Shown here: piece by piece, positions 7,527-19,001 of the stretch
Position numbering within the stretch: the stretch's first letter is position 1
How the letters are laid out: each line of letters starts with the position of its first letter
Assembly (NCBI RefSeq): GCF_004346185.1
Contig: NZ_SMAI01000003.1
Location: 1-64,000 of the forward strand
Source of the DNA: Aquabacter spiritensis
GTDB lineage: Bacteria; Pseudomonadota; Alphaproteobacteria; Rhizobiales; Xanthobacteraceae
Length of the DNA: 64,000 bases
Direction of reading: 5' to 3'
Program-made: the position numbers and the translations under genes
The notes under the pieces: generated by a model
What the model was told of the DNA's origin: nothing
Databases searched by the model: none
The model's input: only the letters and a program-made list of their open reading frames with translations

Positions 7527-8588
7527 ATGATTGAGACCAAGGCCCCGGCACGCCGCAGTGCGCCCTGGGTGATCGCCGTTCCCCTCCTTCTGGTGCTGAT
7601 GCTCGCGGTGTGCTGGTGCGGCCTGTGGTTCTACGCCGCCGCCCACGCCGAACGCGAGATCGAGGCCTGGATGGCGCGCGAGAAGCTGGTGGGCCGGGAA
7701 TGGGGCTGCGGCGAGCGGCGGCTCACCGGCTTCCCCTTCCGCTTCGAGCTGATCTGCACCGCGCCGACGCTGCTCACCCGCGGCGGCGATCCGCTGCGGA
7801 TCACGGCGGCCTCGGCGCATCTCGTCGCGCAGGTCTGGTCGCCCAATCACATCATCGCCGAATTCGCCGCCCCGATGCAGATCGAGGACACCGCCACCGG
7901 CAAGCTCTATCGCGCCAGCTGGTCGCTCCTGCAGATGAGCGCGATCGGCGATATGAGCGGCAACCCCCATCGCATCTCGCTGTCCGCCGACCAGATTTCC
8001 GCGGACCTGCTGCCGGGGGCCGGCGCGGCGCCGGTTCCGGCCTTCACCGCCAAGCATTTCGAGGCCCACGCCCGGCGTGCCCCGGCTGCCGGCGGCCCCG
8101 AGGGGATCGACTATGCCGTCGGCCTGGTGGACGGCGACACGCCGGCCCTCGCCCAAGCCGGCGGCAGCGGGCCGATCAATCTCACCGTGCAGGGCACCGT
8201 CACGGCACTGACCGATCTGCGGCCGATGCCGGTCGCCGAGCGAATCCGCGCCTGGGCGCAGGAGGGCGGCAAATTCCGGCTCGACCGGTTCCAGCTCACG
8301 ACGCCGAAGGCGGCCCTGTCCGCCTCCGGCGCGGTCTCGGTCGATCCGCAGGGCCGGCTGAACGGCACCGTCAATCTCGGCTTTTCCGGGGTCGACGAGC
8401 TGTTGAAGAATCTCGCCCGCAGCGGCGTGATCGCCCCCGAACTCGCGCCGGTGATCGGCGCGCTGGCGCTCGCCGGGAAGTCCGGCGACGTCGCCGGGCG
8501 GCAGGGCACCACCTTCGCATTGACCTTGAAGGACGGCACGCTCCAGCTCGGCAAGTTTCCGGTCGGCATCATCCCGCCGCTGTTCTAG
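7527..8588 (+). CDS. DUF2125 domain-containing protein
   Basis: A 353-residue protein with a short basic N-terminus and a single membrane anchor (about residues 13-35, WVIAVPLLLVLMLAVCWCGL). It recalls the DUF2125 family: a Trp/Cys motif GREWGCGERRLTGFPFRF near residues 55-72, then an extended beta-rich extracytoplasmic region with repeated Ser/Ala strands. It is probably anchored in the inner membrane and faces the periplasm. The function of the family is not known. The gene stands alone, divergent from the ChaC-like gene and convergent with tyrA. Confidence 0.85.
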   Translation: MIETKAPARRSAPWVIAVPLLLVLMLAVCWCGLWFYAAAHAEREIEAWMAREKLVGREWGCGERRLTGFPFRFELICTAPTLLTRGGDPLRITAASAHLVAQVWSPNHIIAEFAAPMQIEDTATGKLYRASWSLLQMSAIGDMSGNPHRISLSADQISADLLPGAGAAPVPAFTAKHFEAHARRAPAAGGPEGIDYAVGLVDGDTPALAQAGGSGPINLTVQGTVTALTDLRPMPVAERIRAWAQEGGKFRLDRFQLTTPKAALSASGAVSVDPQGRLNGTVNLGFSGVDELLKNLARSGVIAPELAPVIGALALAGKSGDVAGRQGTTFALTLKDGTLQLGKFPVGIIPPLF

Positions 8589-8619
8589 CCCGGTCCGATC
8601 AGGCCCCGAGGCGGCGGGG

Positions 8620-9552
8620 TTATTCCGCCGCGCCGGGGGCGGGGCGGCGTCCGAAGTCCGGCGCCGCGGTCTCCTGACCCATCTCGATGATCGACCGGCG
8701 GATCGCCCGGGTCCGGGTGAAATGCGCGAACAGCGCTTCGCCGTCGCCATAGCGGATCGCCCGCTGGAGCGCCGAGAGGTCCTCGGTGAAGCGGCCGAGC
8801 ATTTCCAGCACCGCCTCCCGATTGGTGAGGAACACGTCCCGCCACATGGTCGGGTCCGAGGCCGCGATGCGGGTGAAGTCGCGGAAGCCGCCGGCGGAGA
8901 ATTTGATCACCTCGGAGGTCAGCGTCTCCTCGAGATGGGCGGCGGTGCCGACGATGTTGTAGGCGATGAGATGCGGCACATGGCTGGTGATGGCGAGCAC
9001 GAGATCGTGGTGCCGCGCGGTCATCGCCTCGACATTCGCGCCCATGCCGCGCCACAAAGCGGCGAGGCGTTCGACCGCCTCCGGGTCCGCCCCCTCGGGC
9101 GGAGTGAGGATGCACCAGCGATTCTCGAACAAAGCGGCAAAGCCGGCCTCCGGTCCGGAAAATTCGGTGCCCGCCACCGGATGGGCGGGAATAAGATGCG
9201 CGTGCGGCGGCACGAAGGGGGCCATCGCCTCCAGCACCGCACCCTTCACCGAGCCCACGTCCGAGAGGATGGCGCCGGGCTTCAGCTCCGGCCCGACCTC
9301 GGCCGCGACCGCGCCGGACGCGCAGACCGGGACGCAGGCGATCACCAGATCGGCGTCCCGCGCCGCTTCGGCGGCGGTCTCGGCAACCACGTCGGCAAAG
9401 CCGAGCAGGCGCACGCGGGCGCGCACGCCGGGATCGGCGTCGCTGACCACGACCGTGTCGGCCAGCCCCTTCTCGCGCGCCGCGCGGGCGATCGAGGAGC
9501 CGATCAGGCCGGCACCGATGACGGCGAGGCGGGAGATCCGCGCCGCGCTCAC
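8620..9552 (-). CDS. tyrA: Prephenate/arogenate dehydrogenase family protein
   Basis: Catalyses the NAD(P)-dependent oxidative decarboxylation of prephenate or arogenate in tyrosine synthesis. Rossmann motif [18 protein letters not shown] is at residues 8-25. [14 protein letters not shown] and [18 protein letters not shown] follow, the latter with the conserved His-Pro-x-Ala-Gly-Thr-Glu. [10 protein letters not shown] contains the catalytic-region His. The GTG start at 9552 overlaps the hisC stop (GTGA), showing coupling, and gives 310 residues. No C-terminal ACT domain is present. Genes for chorismate mutase and a HisC-type aminotransferase precede it in the same operon. Which substrate is preferred cannot be read from the sequence. 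Confidence 0.92.
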   Translation of the reverse strand: MSAARISRLAVIGAGLIGSSIARAAREKGLADTVVVSDADPGVRARVRLLGFADVVAETAAEAARDADLVIACVPVCASGAVAAEVGPELKPGAILSDVGSVKGAVLEAMAPFVPPHAHLIPAHPVAGTEFSGPEAGFAALFENRWCILTPPEGADPEAVERLAALWRGMGANVEAMTARHHDLVLAITSHVPHLIAYNIVGTAAHLEETLTSEVIKFSAGGFRDFTRIAASDPTMWRDVFLTNREAVLEMLGRFTEDLSALQRAIRYGDGEALFAHFTRTRAIRRSIIEMGQETAAPDFGRRPAPGAAE

Positions 9553-10673
9553 GTCGCGCCCCCCACAAGCAGATCCGCGAACGCCCGGACGACGAGATTG
9601 TTCGCCTCCTCCGAGCCGACCGTGATGCGCAGCGCCGCCGGCAGGCCATAGGCGCCGACCGGGCGGGCGATCAGGCCGCGTGCCGTCAGGAAGCGGTCGG
9701 CGGCGGCACGGGCCTCCGGATCGGGGAAGTGGACCAGCACGAAATTGGTCACCGACGGCGTCACCGGCAGGCCGAGCGCGCGCAGCCCCGCGCTCAGCTT
9801 GGGCAGCCAATGGGCGTTGTGGGCCACCGCCCGCGCGACATGGTCGTGATCGGCGATCGCCGCGGCGCCGGCGGCGATCGCCGGGCCGGTCACGTTGAAC
9901 GGCCCGCGCACCCGGTTGAGGGCATCGATCACCGGCGCCGGCCCGACCGCCCAGCCGAGGCGCAGCGCGGCGAGGCCATGGATCTTGGAGAAGGTGCGGG
10001 TCATCAGCACGTTCGGCGCCGCGAGTGCGAGCGCGAGGCCGGGATCGTAATCGGCCCGCGTGAGATATTCGCAATAGGCCGCGTCGAGCACGAGCAGCAC
10101 GCGCGCCGGCAAAGCGGCGTGCAGCCGCAGCACCTCGGCATAAGGCAGATAGGTGCCGGTCGGATTGTTGGGATTGGCGAGGAAGACGACGCGGGTGCGC
10201 GGCGTGACGCAGGCGAGGATCGCATCGACCTCGGCGGTGTGGTCGCGCTCCGCCGCCACCACCGGCGTCGCGCCGGCGGCGAGCGTCGCGATCCGGTAGA
10301 CCAGAAACCCGAACTGGGTGAAGACGCATTCGTCGCCCGGCCCGAGATAGGCCCGCGCGGCGAGCGCCAGCAATTCGTCCGAGCCGGCGCCGCAGACGAT
10401 GCGGTCGGGATCGATGCCGTGGACGGCGCCGATCGCCGCGCGCAGCACCGCCGCGCTGCCATCCGGATAGTCCTGAAGGAACGGGGCGCAGGCGAGATAG
10501 GCATCCCGCGCGCGCGGGCTCGGCCCCAGCGGCGTCTCGTTCGAGGACAGCTTGAACACCTTGGCGACGCCCGGCGCCTGGCTGCGGCCCGGCACATAGG
10601 CATCGATGGCCAGCACGCCCGGCCGCGGCACGGGCGCGGCGGGGCGGGGATGATCGCGCAGCAATGCGGACAT
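9549..10673 (-). CDS. hisC: Histidinol-phosphate/aromatic aminotransferase
   Basis: PLP-dependent class I/II aminotransferase of 374 residues. Visible motifs are [12 protein letters not shown] near the N-terminus, [24 protein letters not shown], and the PLP-lysine segment [16 protein letters not shown]. HisC proteins act in histidine synthesis. Between chorismate mutase and tyrA it may instead, or also, transaminate prephenate or phenylpyruvate. The ATG at 10673 follows a good GGTGGAG ribosome site; an upstream ATG at 10748 lacks one. A second hisC copy elsewhere in the genome would support the aromatic role. Confidence 0.9.
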   Translation of the reverse strand: MSALLRDHPRPAAPVPRPGVLAIDAYVPGRSQAPGVAKVFKLSSNETPLGPSPRARDAYLACAPFLQDYPDGSAAVLRAAIGAVHGIDPDRIVCGAGSDELLALAARAYLGPGDECVFTQFGFLVYRIATLAAGATPVVAAERDHTAEVDAILACVTPRTRVVFLANPNNPTGTYLPYAEVLRLHAALPARVLLVLDAAYCEYLTRADYDPGLALALAAPNVLMTRTFSKIHGLAALRLGWAVGPAPVIDALNRVRGPFNVTGPAIAAGAAAIADHDHVARAVAHNAHWLPKLSAGLRALGLPVTPSVTNFVLVHFPDPEARAAADRFLTARGLIARPVGAYGLPAALRITVGSEEANNLVVRAFADLLVGGAT

Positions 10674-10774
10674 TCGGAAACTCCACCAATTCCACGGCCG
10701 GTCCGCGCCGGAAGGGGCGGCGCCCACGCGCGAACCGTCGCTCGTCATAAGTCCAGAACCGGACCCGAACCGCG

Positions 10775-11617
10775 TCAGGCGGCGTCGGCACCGAAGCGAT
10801 AGGGCTCGGCATGGCTGCCGACCCGGACCGCGCCTTCGATCTGCGCCCCCGCTTCAGCCAAAGCGGCGAGCGCGGCGTCGCACGCGCCGGCCTGGACCGA
10901 GAGGAGCAGCGACGGGGCGAGGCCGCGCGCGGCGGCAATCAGGGTGCCGCGTCCGCCGAGCACGGCGGCGGCGCGCGCGCTCCAGCCGCTGGCGCGCACG
11001 CTCCACACCTCGATCTCGGTGACGGCGGCGTCGGCGATCGGGTGGCTCACCACGAACACGGGCAGGCCGGCGGGATGGTCGGCGCGCTCGACGAAGGGCA
11101 GCCGGGCGATGATCTTGGGCGCGTCCGCGCCTTCGAGGGCATGCCACCAGGCCGCGCCAGCAGGGAGCTGGGCGGCCGGCAGGAGGCCGAGATCGCCGCG
11201 CGAGGCGGCGACCGCCTCGATCACGCCGCGCGGTCCCATATGCGGGACGAAGGGGGTGGTGAAGCCGAAATGGAACCGCGCGCTGTCGCGCATGGTCGGC
11301 TCTCCGGCGGAGAGGTCGGCATGCACGGCGTAGGGCGCCTGGACGTAAGTGAAGGTCGAGATGATGACGCGCCAGATGCTCTCGACGGTGTCGAGCGGCA
11401 GCAAGCCGCCATGGCGATCGACCAGACGCCGCATCATGGCCGCCTCGCGCGCCGGGCGGAAGGCCGAACCGCCTTCGCCGCCCTGGCTGCGCTTCACCGC
11501 CACCAGCCGATCGATGATCTCGCCGCGCTCCATCAGGAGGCGGTGCATATGTTCGTCGATGCGGTCGATTTCGGCGCGCAGGGCGGCGAGATCGGGAGGG
11601 GAGGGGGGCGCGTTCAT
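10775..11617 (-). CDS. Chorismate mutase with long C-terminal extension
   Basis: The N-terminal 90 residues are an AroQ-type chorismate mutase: [20 protein letters not shown], then VAVKRS and a segment with the catalytic-type Arg and Glu residues. The remaining 190 residues form a separate region containing [20 protein letters not shown] and GDLGLLPAA, and no dehydratase Thr-Arg-Phe motif could be seen. Relatives of this length occur in Rhizobiales. The C-terminal part looks like a degenerate prephenate-dehydratase-like or ACT-like regulatory module, which is inference. The ATG at 11617 gives 280 residues. It heads the operon with the hisC and tyrA homologues. Confidence 0.85.
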   Translation of the reverse strand: MNAPPSPPDLAALRAEIDRIDEHMHRLLMERGEIIDRLVAVKRSQGGEGGSAFRPAREAAMMRRLVDRHGGLLPLDTVESIWRVIISTFTYVQAPYAVHADLSAGEPTMRDSARFHFGFTTPFVPHMGPRGVIEAVAASRGDLGLLPAAQLPAGAAWWHALEGADAPKIIARLPFVERADHPAGLPVFVVSHPIADAAVTEIEVWSVRASGWSARAAAVLGGRGTLIAAARGLAPSLLLSVQAGACDAALAALAEAGAQIEGAVRVGSHAEPYRFGADAA

Positions 11618-11711
11618 GGGATCAATCAGCCGGGCCGTTCCTGTAGCCTCCAAACGCGCCGGAACCAAGGTTTTTGTGCGTAAAGGCCGGGATCGGGCGC
11701 GCGCCGCGCCG

Positions 11712-11741
11712 TTGACACGGCCTTTGCGGGCTTCCCAATAT
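11712..11741 (+). promoter_or_regulatory. Sigma-70-type promoter before the GNAT gene
   Basis: TTGACA at 11712-11717 and CAATAT at 11736-11741 are separated by 18 bases. The predicted transcription start, near 11748, is about 20 bases before the ATG at 11770. It sits in the divergent gap with the chorismate mutase gene. Confidence 0.45.
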
Positions 11742-11769
11742 CCCGCCGGCAGCGGCGGGAGGCGGCGAG

Positions 11770-12795
11770 ATGGGGCAGGACGAAGCGGAGACCGAGGCGC
11801 GCTGGACGCCGGTCGTGGCGAGCCGCGCGGACCTGCCCGCCATCCATGCGCTCTACGAGACCATCTGGGGACCCGGCCGAAGCCGCGCCTATCTCGACTG
11901 GAAGCTGTTCGGCGCGCCCTTCGACCCGCTGCCGCCGGTGATCGCGCTGGACGGGACGCGCTGCGTCGGGGTCTATGCCGCCCTCGCCACGCCGCTGGTG
12001 CTGGACGGCGCGAAGGTGATGGGCTGCCAGTCGGTCGACACCATGACCCATCCCGACTTCCGGCGGCAGAACATGTCGGTGACGCTCGCCAAGGTCTGCT
12101 ACGCGGCGGCGGAGGCGCGCGGCTTCAAGCTGGTCTACGGCATGCCGAACGAGAATTCCTACCCGATGTTCACCAAGAAGCTGGGCTGGACCCATGCCGA
12201 CGAGGTGCAGCGCTGGGTCCGCCCTTTGGCCGCGCCGGCCCGCCTGCCCGGGCTTCTCGCCCGGCCGGTGTCCGCGCTGATGACCGGCTATGCCCGCGCC
12301 GGGCGGGATCCGCAGGCGCAGGTGCGGCGGGTCGAGGCGTCGACGCGCTTCGTCGTCCCGGCCGGCCCGCCGCCCGCCGCGCGCTGCCATGTCGACAAGT
12401 CGCCCGCCTGGTTCGCCTGGCGCTATGCCGCCGAACCGGACGGCGCCTATGAACAAATGATTTTCGGCGATCCCGACGCGCCCGATGCGCTGATCGTGTT
12501 CGAGGAGATCCGCGAGGCCGGCGCGGCCCCGGTCCTGCTGGTCCAGGAATGGCTGGCGGTCACCGCCAAGCACCGACTGCGGGCGATCAAGGCGCTGGCG
12601 GCACTCGCGGCCGCGCGTGGCTGCGCCTCCGTGGTGGTCTATACCAATGACCCACAGGCCGGCGTCCTGCTGCGCGGCGCGCTGTTCTTTCCCCGCGGCG
12701 GCATGCCGCTCGGGGTCGCGGGCTTCGGCCCGCGCGCCGACGCCGCGCCGCTCGGCAAGGGCGAATTGGTGGTGCTCGGCGGCGACAAGGACTAA
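11770..12795 (+). CDS. GNAT-family N-acetyltransferase
   Basis: A 341-residue protein with an N-terminal GNAT fold (about residues 15-165). It includes VGVYAALATPLVL, MTHPDFRRQNMSVTLAKVCY (an acetyl-CoA-binding P-loop-like region) and LVYGMPNENSYPMFTKKLGW. The C-terminal half resembles a second, weaker GNAT-like module, as in the Acetyltransf_9 group. The substrate is unknown. No membrane span or signal peptide is seen. It is followed after 27 bases by an EamA-type exporter, so the two may form an operon that handles one small molecule, though nothing in the sequence names it. Confidence 0.8.
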   Translation: MGQDEAETEARWTPVVASRADLPAIHALYETIWGPGRSRAYLDWKLFGAPFDPLPPVIALDGTRCVGVYAALATPLVLDGAKVMGCQSVDTMTHPDFRRQNMSVTLAKVCYAAAEARGFKLVYGMPNENSYPMFTKKLGWTHADEVQRWVRPLAAPARLPGLLARPVSALMTGYARAGRDPQAQVRRVEASTRFVVPAGPPPAARCHVDKSPAWFAWRYAAEPDGAYEQMIFGDPDAPDALIVFEEIREAGAAPVLLVQEWLAVTAKHRLRAIKALAALAAARGCASVVVYTNDPQAGVLLRGALFFPRGGMPLGVAGFGPRADAAPLGKGELVVLGGDKD

Positions 12796-12822
12796 ACCGC
12801 CCTCGCACCCCCGGACCCGACC

Positions 12823-13719
12823 ATGCCCGCCCCCCGCCTCTCGCCGCGCACCGCGACCCGGATCGGCCTTTCCGCCATCCTGCTCTGGTCGACCCTCGCG
12901 CTCGCCACCGCCGCGAGCGGGCGCGTGCCGCCCTTCCTCCTCACCGCACTGACCTTCGGCATTGCCGGCCTCGCGGGGTTGGCGATCGCGCTGCCGCGCG
13001 ACGGTCTCGCGATCCTGCGCCAGTCGCCCGCCGCGTGGCTGCATGGGGTCGGCGGCCTGTTCGGCTTTCACTTCCTCTATTTCACCGCGCTCAAGCTGGC
13101 GCCGCCCGCCGAAGCGGGGCTGATCTGCTATCTCTGGCCGCTGCTGATCGTGCTGTTCTCCGCCGCGCTGCCGGGCGGCGGCCTGAGGCCGGCGCACGTT
13201 TTCGGCGCCCTTGCCGGCCTCGCGGGGGTGGCGACGTTGCTCGCCGGCAAAGGGGGGCTTTCGGGCTTCAGCCTCGCTTTCGTGCCGGGCTATCTCGCGG
13301 CATTGGGGGCGGCCTTGGTGTGGGCGGTCTATTCGGTCGCCTCGCGCTGGTTCCAGGCGGTGCCGACCGGCGCCGTCGCGGGCTTCTGCCTCGGCACCGC
13401 GGCGCTGGCGGTGCCGTGCCATCTCGCGCTGGAGCCGACGCTCTGGCCCGCCGGACCGGCGGAATGGGGCGCGGTCGCGGCGCTCGGGCTCGGCCCGGTC
13501 GGGCTCGCTTTCTATGTCTGGGACGTCGGCATGAAGCAGGGCGACGTCCGCTTTCTCGGCGTCGCCGCTTATGCCGCGCCGGTCCTCTCGACCCTGCTTT
13601 TGGTCGCGTTCGGCTATGCGCAGGCGCATTGGACGCTCGCCGCCGCCTGCCTGCTGATCGTCGGCGGGGCCGGGCTCGCGACCCGCGCGGCACCGCGCGA
13701 CTTGTCAGAGCCAGGCTGA
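12823..13719 (+). CDS. EamA/DMT-family transporter
   Basis: A 298-residue polytopic membrane protein with about ten predicted spans in two repeated EamA halves. The first half carries TRIGLSAILLWSTLALATA and GLICYLWPLLIVLFSA. The second carries ALGAALVWAVYSVASRWFQA and LGPVGLAFYVWDVGMKQGDV. DMT-superfamily members export amino acids or other metabolites, and the aromatic-acid exporter YddG has a similar size and layout. The substrate cannot be inferred. The gene lies just downstream of the GNAT gene, in the same direction. Confidence 0.88.
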   Translation: MPAPRLSPRTATRIGLSAILLWSTLALATAASGRVPPFLLTALTFGIAGLAGLAIALPRDGLAILRQSPAAWLHGVGGLFGFHFLYFTALKLAPPAEAGLICYLWPLLIVLFSAALPGGGLRPAHVFGALAGLAGVATLLAGKGGLSGFSLAFVPGYLAALGAALVWAVYSVASRWFQAVPTGAVAGFCLGTAALAVPCHLALEPTLWPAGPAEWGAVAALGLGPVGLAFYVWDVGMKQGDVRFLGVAAYAAPVLSTLLLVAFGYAQAHWTLAAACLLIVGGAGLATRAAPRDLSEPG

Positions 13720-13747
13720 GGCTTTAGCACTCCGCGCCAAACACGAT

Positions 13748-13763
13748 GCCGGCAGGGGCCGGC
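13748..13763 (+). promoter_or_regulatory. Short hairpin in the leuB leader
   Basis: GCCGGC-AGGG-GCCGGC forms a six-base-pair stem with a four-base loop, 16 bases before the leuB ATG. No T-tract follows. It could influence leuB translation or be incidental to the GC content. Confidence 0.25.
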
Positions 13764-13779
13764 GCACGAGGAAAGTCCG

Positions 13780-14892
13780 ATGGCGACTCACAAGCTCCTC
13801 CTTCTCCCCGGCGACGGCATCGGTCCGGAGGTCATGGCGCAGGTCAAACGCGTGGTGGCCTGGCTCGACCAGGAAGGCCTCGCATCCTTCGCGGTGGAAG
13901 AGGATCTGGTGGGCGGCTGCGCTTACGACGCGCACGGCGCGGCGATCTCGGAAGCGGCGATGGCGAAGGCGAAGGCCGCCGACGCCATCCTGCTCGGCGC
14001 CGTGGGCGGCCCGAAATGGGCGAACGTGCCCTATGAGGCGCGCCCCGAAGCGGGCCTGCTCCGCCTGCGCAAGGATCTCGCTCTGTTCGCCAATCTGCGC
14101 CCGGCTCTGTGCTATCCGGCGCTCGCCGACGCCTCGTCGCTGAAGCGCGAAATGGTCGAGGGGCTGGACATCCTGATCGTCCGCGAACTCACGGGCGGGG
14201 TCTATTTCGGCGAACCGAAGACGATCCTCGACCTCGGCAACGGCCAGAAGCGGGCGATCGACACCCAGGTCTACGACACCTACGAGATCGACCGCATCGC
14301 CCGCGTCGCCTTCGATCTGGCGCGCACCCGGCGCAACAAGGTGACCTCGTCCGAGAAGCACAATGTGATGCGCTCGGGCGTGCTCTGGAAGGAGGTCGTC
14401 ACCGCGGTCCACGCCCAGGACTATGGCGACGTCGAACTCGAGCACCAGCTCGCCGATTCGCTGGCGATGCAGCTCGTCCGCTGGCCCAAGCAGTTCGACG
14501 TGATCGTGACCGACAATCTGTTCGGCGACATCCTCTCCGACATCGCGGCGATGCTGACCGGCTCGCTCGGCATGCTGCCCTCGGCCTCGCTCGGCGCGGT
14601 CGACGCCCAGACCGGCCGCCGCGCCGCGCTCTACGAGCCGGTGCACGGCTCGGCCCCCGACATTGCCGGACGCGGCATCGCCAATCCGATCGCCATGATC
14701 GGCTCGCTCGCCATGGCGCTGCGCTATTCCTTCGGCATGGGCGCGGTGGCGGACCGCATCGAGGCGGCGATCGCCGGGGTTCTGGCCGCGGGCAAGCGCA
14801 CCAGCGACATCCGCACCGCGGGCGCGTCCGTGATCGGAACCGAGGAGATGGGCTCGGCGATCCTGTCCGAACTCGGCAAGGTCGACGCCTGA
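13780..14892 (+). CDS. leuB: 3-isopropylmalate dehydrogenase
   Basis: Catalyses NAD-dependent oxidative decarboxylation of 3-isopropylmalate in leucine synthesis. The length of 370 residues is typical. Visible family motifs are [17 protein letters not shown] at the N-terminus, [22 protein letters not shown], the substrate loop [14 protein letters not shown], and the metal- and cofactor-binding [37 protein letters not shown] follows, matching LeuB more closely than isocitrate dehydrogenase. AGGAAAG lies 7 bases upstream of the ATG. Neither leuC nor leuD is nearby. Confidence 0.97.
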   Translation: MATHKLLLLPGDGIGPEVMAQVKRVVAWLDQEGLASFAVEEDLVGGCAYDAHGAAISEAAMAKAKAADAILLGAVGGPKWANVPYEARPEAGLLRLRKDLALFANLRPALCYPALADASSLKREMVEGLDILIVRELTGGVYFGEPKTILDLGNGQKRAIDTQVYDTYEIDRIARVAFDLARTRRNKVTSSEKHNVMRSGVLWKEVVTAVHAQDYGDVELEHQLADSLAMQLVRWPKQFDVIVTDNLFGDILSDIAAMLTGSLGMLPSASLGAVDAQTGRRAALYEPVHGSAPDIAGRGIANPIAMIGSLAMALRYSFGMGAVADRIEAAIAGVLAAGKRTSDIRTAGASVIGTEEMGSAILSELGKVDA

Positions 14893-14926
14893 CGGCGAAG
14901 GTCCTGCCCGACCGCGCGAGGGCACG

Positions 14927-15562
14927 ATGAGCGACACGCCGCGGACGGCGCCGGCCCCGGAAGGTCCGGCCAGCCGCCTCGAGGTCGAACGGGTTCTCGG
15001 CGGGGGCGAGGGCCCGGTGCGCTTCGTCGGCTGGATGCTGGCGGGGGCGGATCTCAGCCGGCTCGATCTCGACGGCAGCGTGTTCGAGCGCTGCCGCGCG
15101 GCGCAGGTCGATTTTTCGCAGGCGCGGCTGACCGAGGCGCGCTTCCTGTCCTGCGATCTCAACAATAGCCGCTGGACCGGCGCGCGCCTGTCTTCGGCGG
15201 ACTTCGCGGACTGCAAGCTCACCGGCGCGGTGATGGGCGACATCCAGGCGCTCGACCTGAAAATAGCGCGCTGCCTCCTGGTCAGCGCGCAGATGCCGGG
15301 CATGTCCTTCTATCGCTGCGCGCTGGACGGCGTCGATTTCGAGGATGCCGACCTGCGCAAGGCGGATTTTCGCGAGGCGGTGCTCACCGGATGCAGCCTG
15401 CGGGGCGCGAACATCGTCGATGCGCGCTTCGAGCGCACCGATCTGCGGGGTGCCGATCTCGGCGAATTGCGGCTCGCCGACGCCTCGAAATTCAAGGGCG
15501 CCATCATTTCCAAACACCAGGCCGCCCAGCTGCTCGCCGGGCTCGGCCTCAAGGTGGTGTGA
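14927..15562 (+). CDS. Pentapeptide-repeat protein
   Basis: A 211-residue protein built from A(D/N)LXX-type pentapeptide repeats from about residue 45 to 195, for example GADLSRLDLDGSVF, DFSQARLTEARFLSCDLNNS and DADLRKADFREAVL. These form a right-handed quadrilateral beta-helix. The N-terminal 40 residues are not repetitive. Size and layout resemble Qnr/MfpA-like proteins that mimic DNA and protect gyrase, but many pentapeptide proteins have other or unknown roles, so no resistance function is claimed. It follows leuB after 34 bases. Confidence 0.88.
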   Translation: MSDTPRTAPAPEGPASRLEVERVLGGGEGPVRFVGWMLAGADLSRLDLDGSVFERCRAAQVDFSQARLTEARFLSCDLNNSRWTGARLSSADFADCKLTGAVMGDIQALDLKIARCLLVSAQMPGMSFYRCALDGVDFEDADLRKADFREAVLTGCSLRGANIVDARFERTDLRGADLGELRLADASKFKGAIISKHQAAQLLAGLGLKVV

Positions 15563-15564
15563 CC

Positions 15565-15587
15565 CCGGACGGGCCGAGCCCGTCCGG
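15565..15587. terminator. Bidirectional hairpin between convergent genes
   Basis: CCGGACGGGC-CGA-GCCCGTCCGG forms a perfect ten-base-pair stem with a three-base loop. It lies between the stop codons of the pentapeptide-repeat gene and the sulfate-binding gene. There is no long T-tract. Confidence 0.6.
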
Positions 15588-15598
15588 CGCCGCGCGGC

Positions 15599-16618
15599 TC
15601 AGCGGCCGACGAACACCTGGTCGAGGATTCCCCCCGAAGCGAACTGCTCGGCCTGGACCTTCGGCCAGCCGCCGAACACGTCCTCCACCGTCACCAGCCG
15701 GACCTCGGGAAACTGGCCGGGAAACTGGTCCATCACCTGCTTGTTGGTGACGCGGTGGAAGGCCTTCACCGCGACGGTCTGGCCGGCCGGGGTGTAGAGG
15801 AAGTCGAGATAGGCGGTGGCGAGCGGCCGCGAGCCGCGCTTGTCGACCACCTTGTCGACCACGGCGACGGGGAATTCCGCGAGCAGGCTCATCGACGGCA
15901 CGACGGTCTTCACGCCGCGGTCCTTATAGACCAGCTCGATGGCGCGGGTCTCGGCCTCGAAGGTCACCAGCACGTCGCCGGTCTCGCGCTCGACGAACGT
16001 CGTGGTGGAGCCGCGTCCGCCGGTGTCGAACACCGGGACATTGGCGAGCAGCTTCTTCACGAAGGCCTGGGCCTTCGCCTGATCGCCTTTGTTCTGCTCC
16101 AGCGCATAGGCATAGGCGGCGAGATAGGTGTAGCGGGCATTGCCGGAGGTCTTGGGATTGGGGAAGACCACCTTCACGTCGTCGCGGACGAGGTCGCTCC
16201 AATCCTTGATGTTCTTGGGGTTTCCGGCGCGCACCAGGAAAGCGGGGAAGGAATAATAAGGCGAAGCGTTGTTGGGGAATTTTTTCTGCCAGTCCTTGGC
16301 GACGTAACCGGCCTTGGCGAGCACGTCGACGTCCAGCACCTGATTGAAGGTGACGACGTCGGCTTCCAGCCCCTCGATGATGGCGCGGGCCTGGCGCGAG
16401 GTGCCGGCATGGCTCTGATTGATCGTCACCTCCTGACCGGTCTTCTGCTTCCAGGCCGGGATGAATTCGGCATTTTCCGCGGCGAACAATTCCCGCGCGA
16501 TGTCGTAGGACACGTTCAGCAGGGAATTCGGGCCCTTATAGTCGGACTGGGCGAAGGCGAAGCCCGGCGCCATCAAGGCGGCGAGGCCGAGGGTTGAAAA
16601 GGCGCGGCGGGTCAGCAT
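15599..16618 (-). CDS. Periplasmic sulfate-binding protein
   Basis: Solute-binding component of a sulfate ABC importer, 339 residues. A signal peptide with a double-Arg-like start (MLTRRAFSTLGLAALM) ends near AFAQ. Family motifs include LLNVSYDIARELF, INQSHAGTSRQARAIIEGLEAD, DVVTFNQVLDVDVLA, VVFPNPKTSGNARYTYL, and GRGSTTTFVERETGDVLVTF. This is the Sbp/CysP pattern. No permease or ATPase genes accompany it, so it is an orphan in this window that presumably serves a distant CysTWA. The leader region contains a striking palindromic AT-rich site, suggesting control by sulfur supply. Confidence 0.93.
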   Translation of the reverse strand: MLTRRAFSTLGLAALMAPGFAFAQSDYKGPNSLLNVSYDIARELFAAENAEFIPAWKQKTGQEVTINQSHAGTSRQARAIIEGLEADVVTFNQVLDVDVLAKAGYVAKDWQKKFPNNASPYYSFPAFLVRAGNPKNIKDWSDLVRDDVKVVFPNPKTSGNARYTYLAAYAYALEQNKGDQAKAQAFVKKLLANVPVFDTGGRGSTTTFVERETGDVLVTFEAETRAIELVYKDRGVKTVVPSMSLLAEFPVAVVDKVVDKRGSRPLATAYLDFLYTPAGQTVAVKAFHRVTNKQVMDQFPGQFPEVRLVTVEDVFGGWPKVQAEQFASGGILDQVFVGR

Positions 16619-16629
16619 CGGGCTCTCCT

Positions 16630-16652
16630 AATTACGTCATAATTACGTAATT
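16630..16652. promoter_or_regulatory. Repeated AATTACGT operator-like site upstream of the sulfate-binding gene
   Basis: AATTACGT occurs at 16630-16637 and again at 16641-16648, one helical turn (11 bases) apart. The second copy is part of the perfect palindrome AATTACGTAATT (16641-16652). The adjacent AT-rich stretch to 16661 could hold the -10 (TATAAA or TAATAT on the minus strand). The AGGAG ribosome site lies just downstream. This is a probable regulator site in otherwise very GC-rich DNA. Confidence 0.55.
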
Positions 16653-16828
16653 TATATTATTCTACGAGCCACTGTTATCATGCGCGCCGGCGCGTTTCAA
16701 ATCGGGATGCCGGGCGAGAGGGGGAACCTCACCGGCGCACGGGCGCCCGCGCGCGGGCGGTGCCGCGCGTGGGCGCATTCCCTGTCGGTGCGAAAGAGCG
16801 GCCGGGGCGCATCCCGGCCGGGCGGCCG

Positions 16829-18781
<1,953 letters not shown>

Positions 18782-19001
18782 GGGTCGTCTCCCCTCTTTG
18801 CATAGACGGGCCGCGCGCCGGCCACCGCCCCTTGGTTGCCGAGATTATGGTCAGCGGCCCGAGGCTCCACAAGGCGCCGCGAGCCAGACTTTGGGCGAAG
18901 GCGGGGCCGTTCCGGCGCGGTCCTCTTGCCGCACCCGGCGCGATGTCCGGCGCCCATCGCACCTTTTATAAAGGGACCGGTCCGCACGACGGGAACGCCG
19001 C

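Noticed and set aside
8620-10938. One continuous 772-codon frame suggesting a hisC-tyrA fusion
   Set aside because: Only the last 310 codons resemble TyrA. The hisC homology is in another frame with its own stop, and the GTG at 9552 overlaps it.
14927-15562. Quinolone-resistance (Qnr) assignment for the pentapeptide-repeat gene
   Set aside because: The repeat fold alone is not enough; many chromosomal pentapeptide proteins have no such role.
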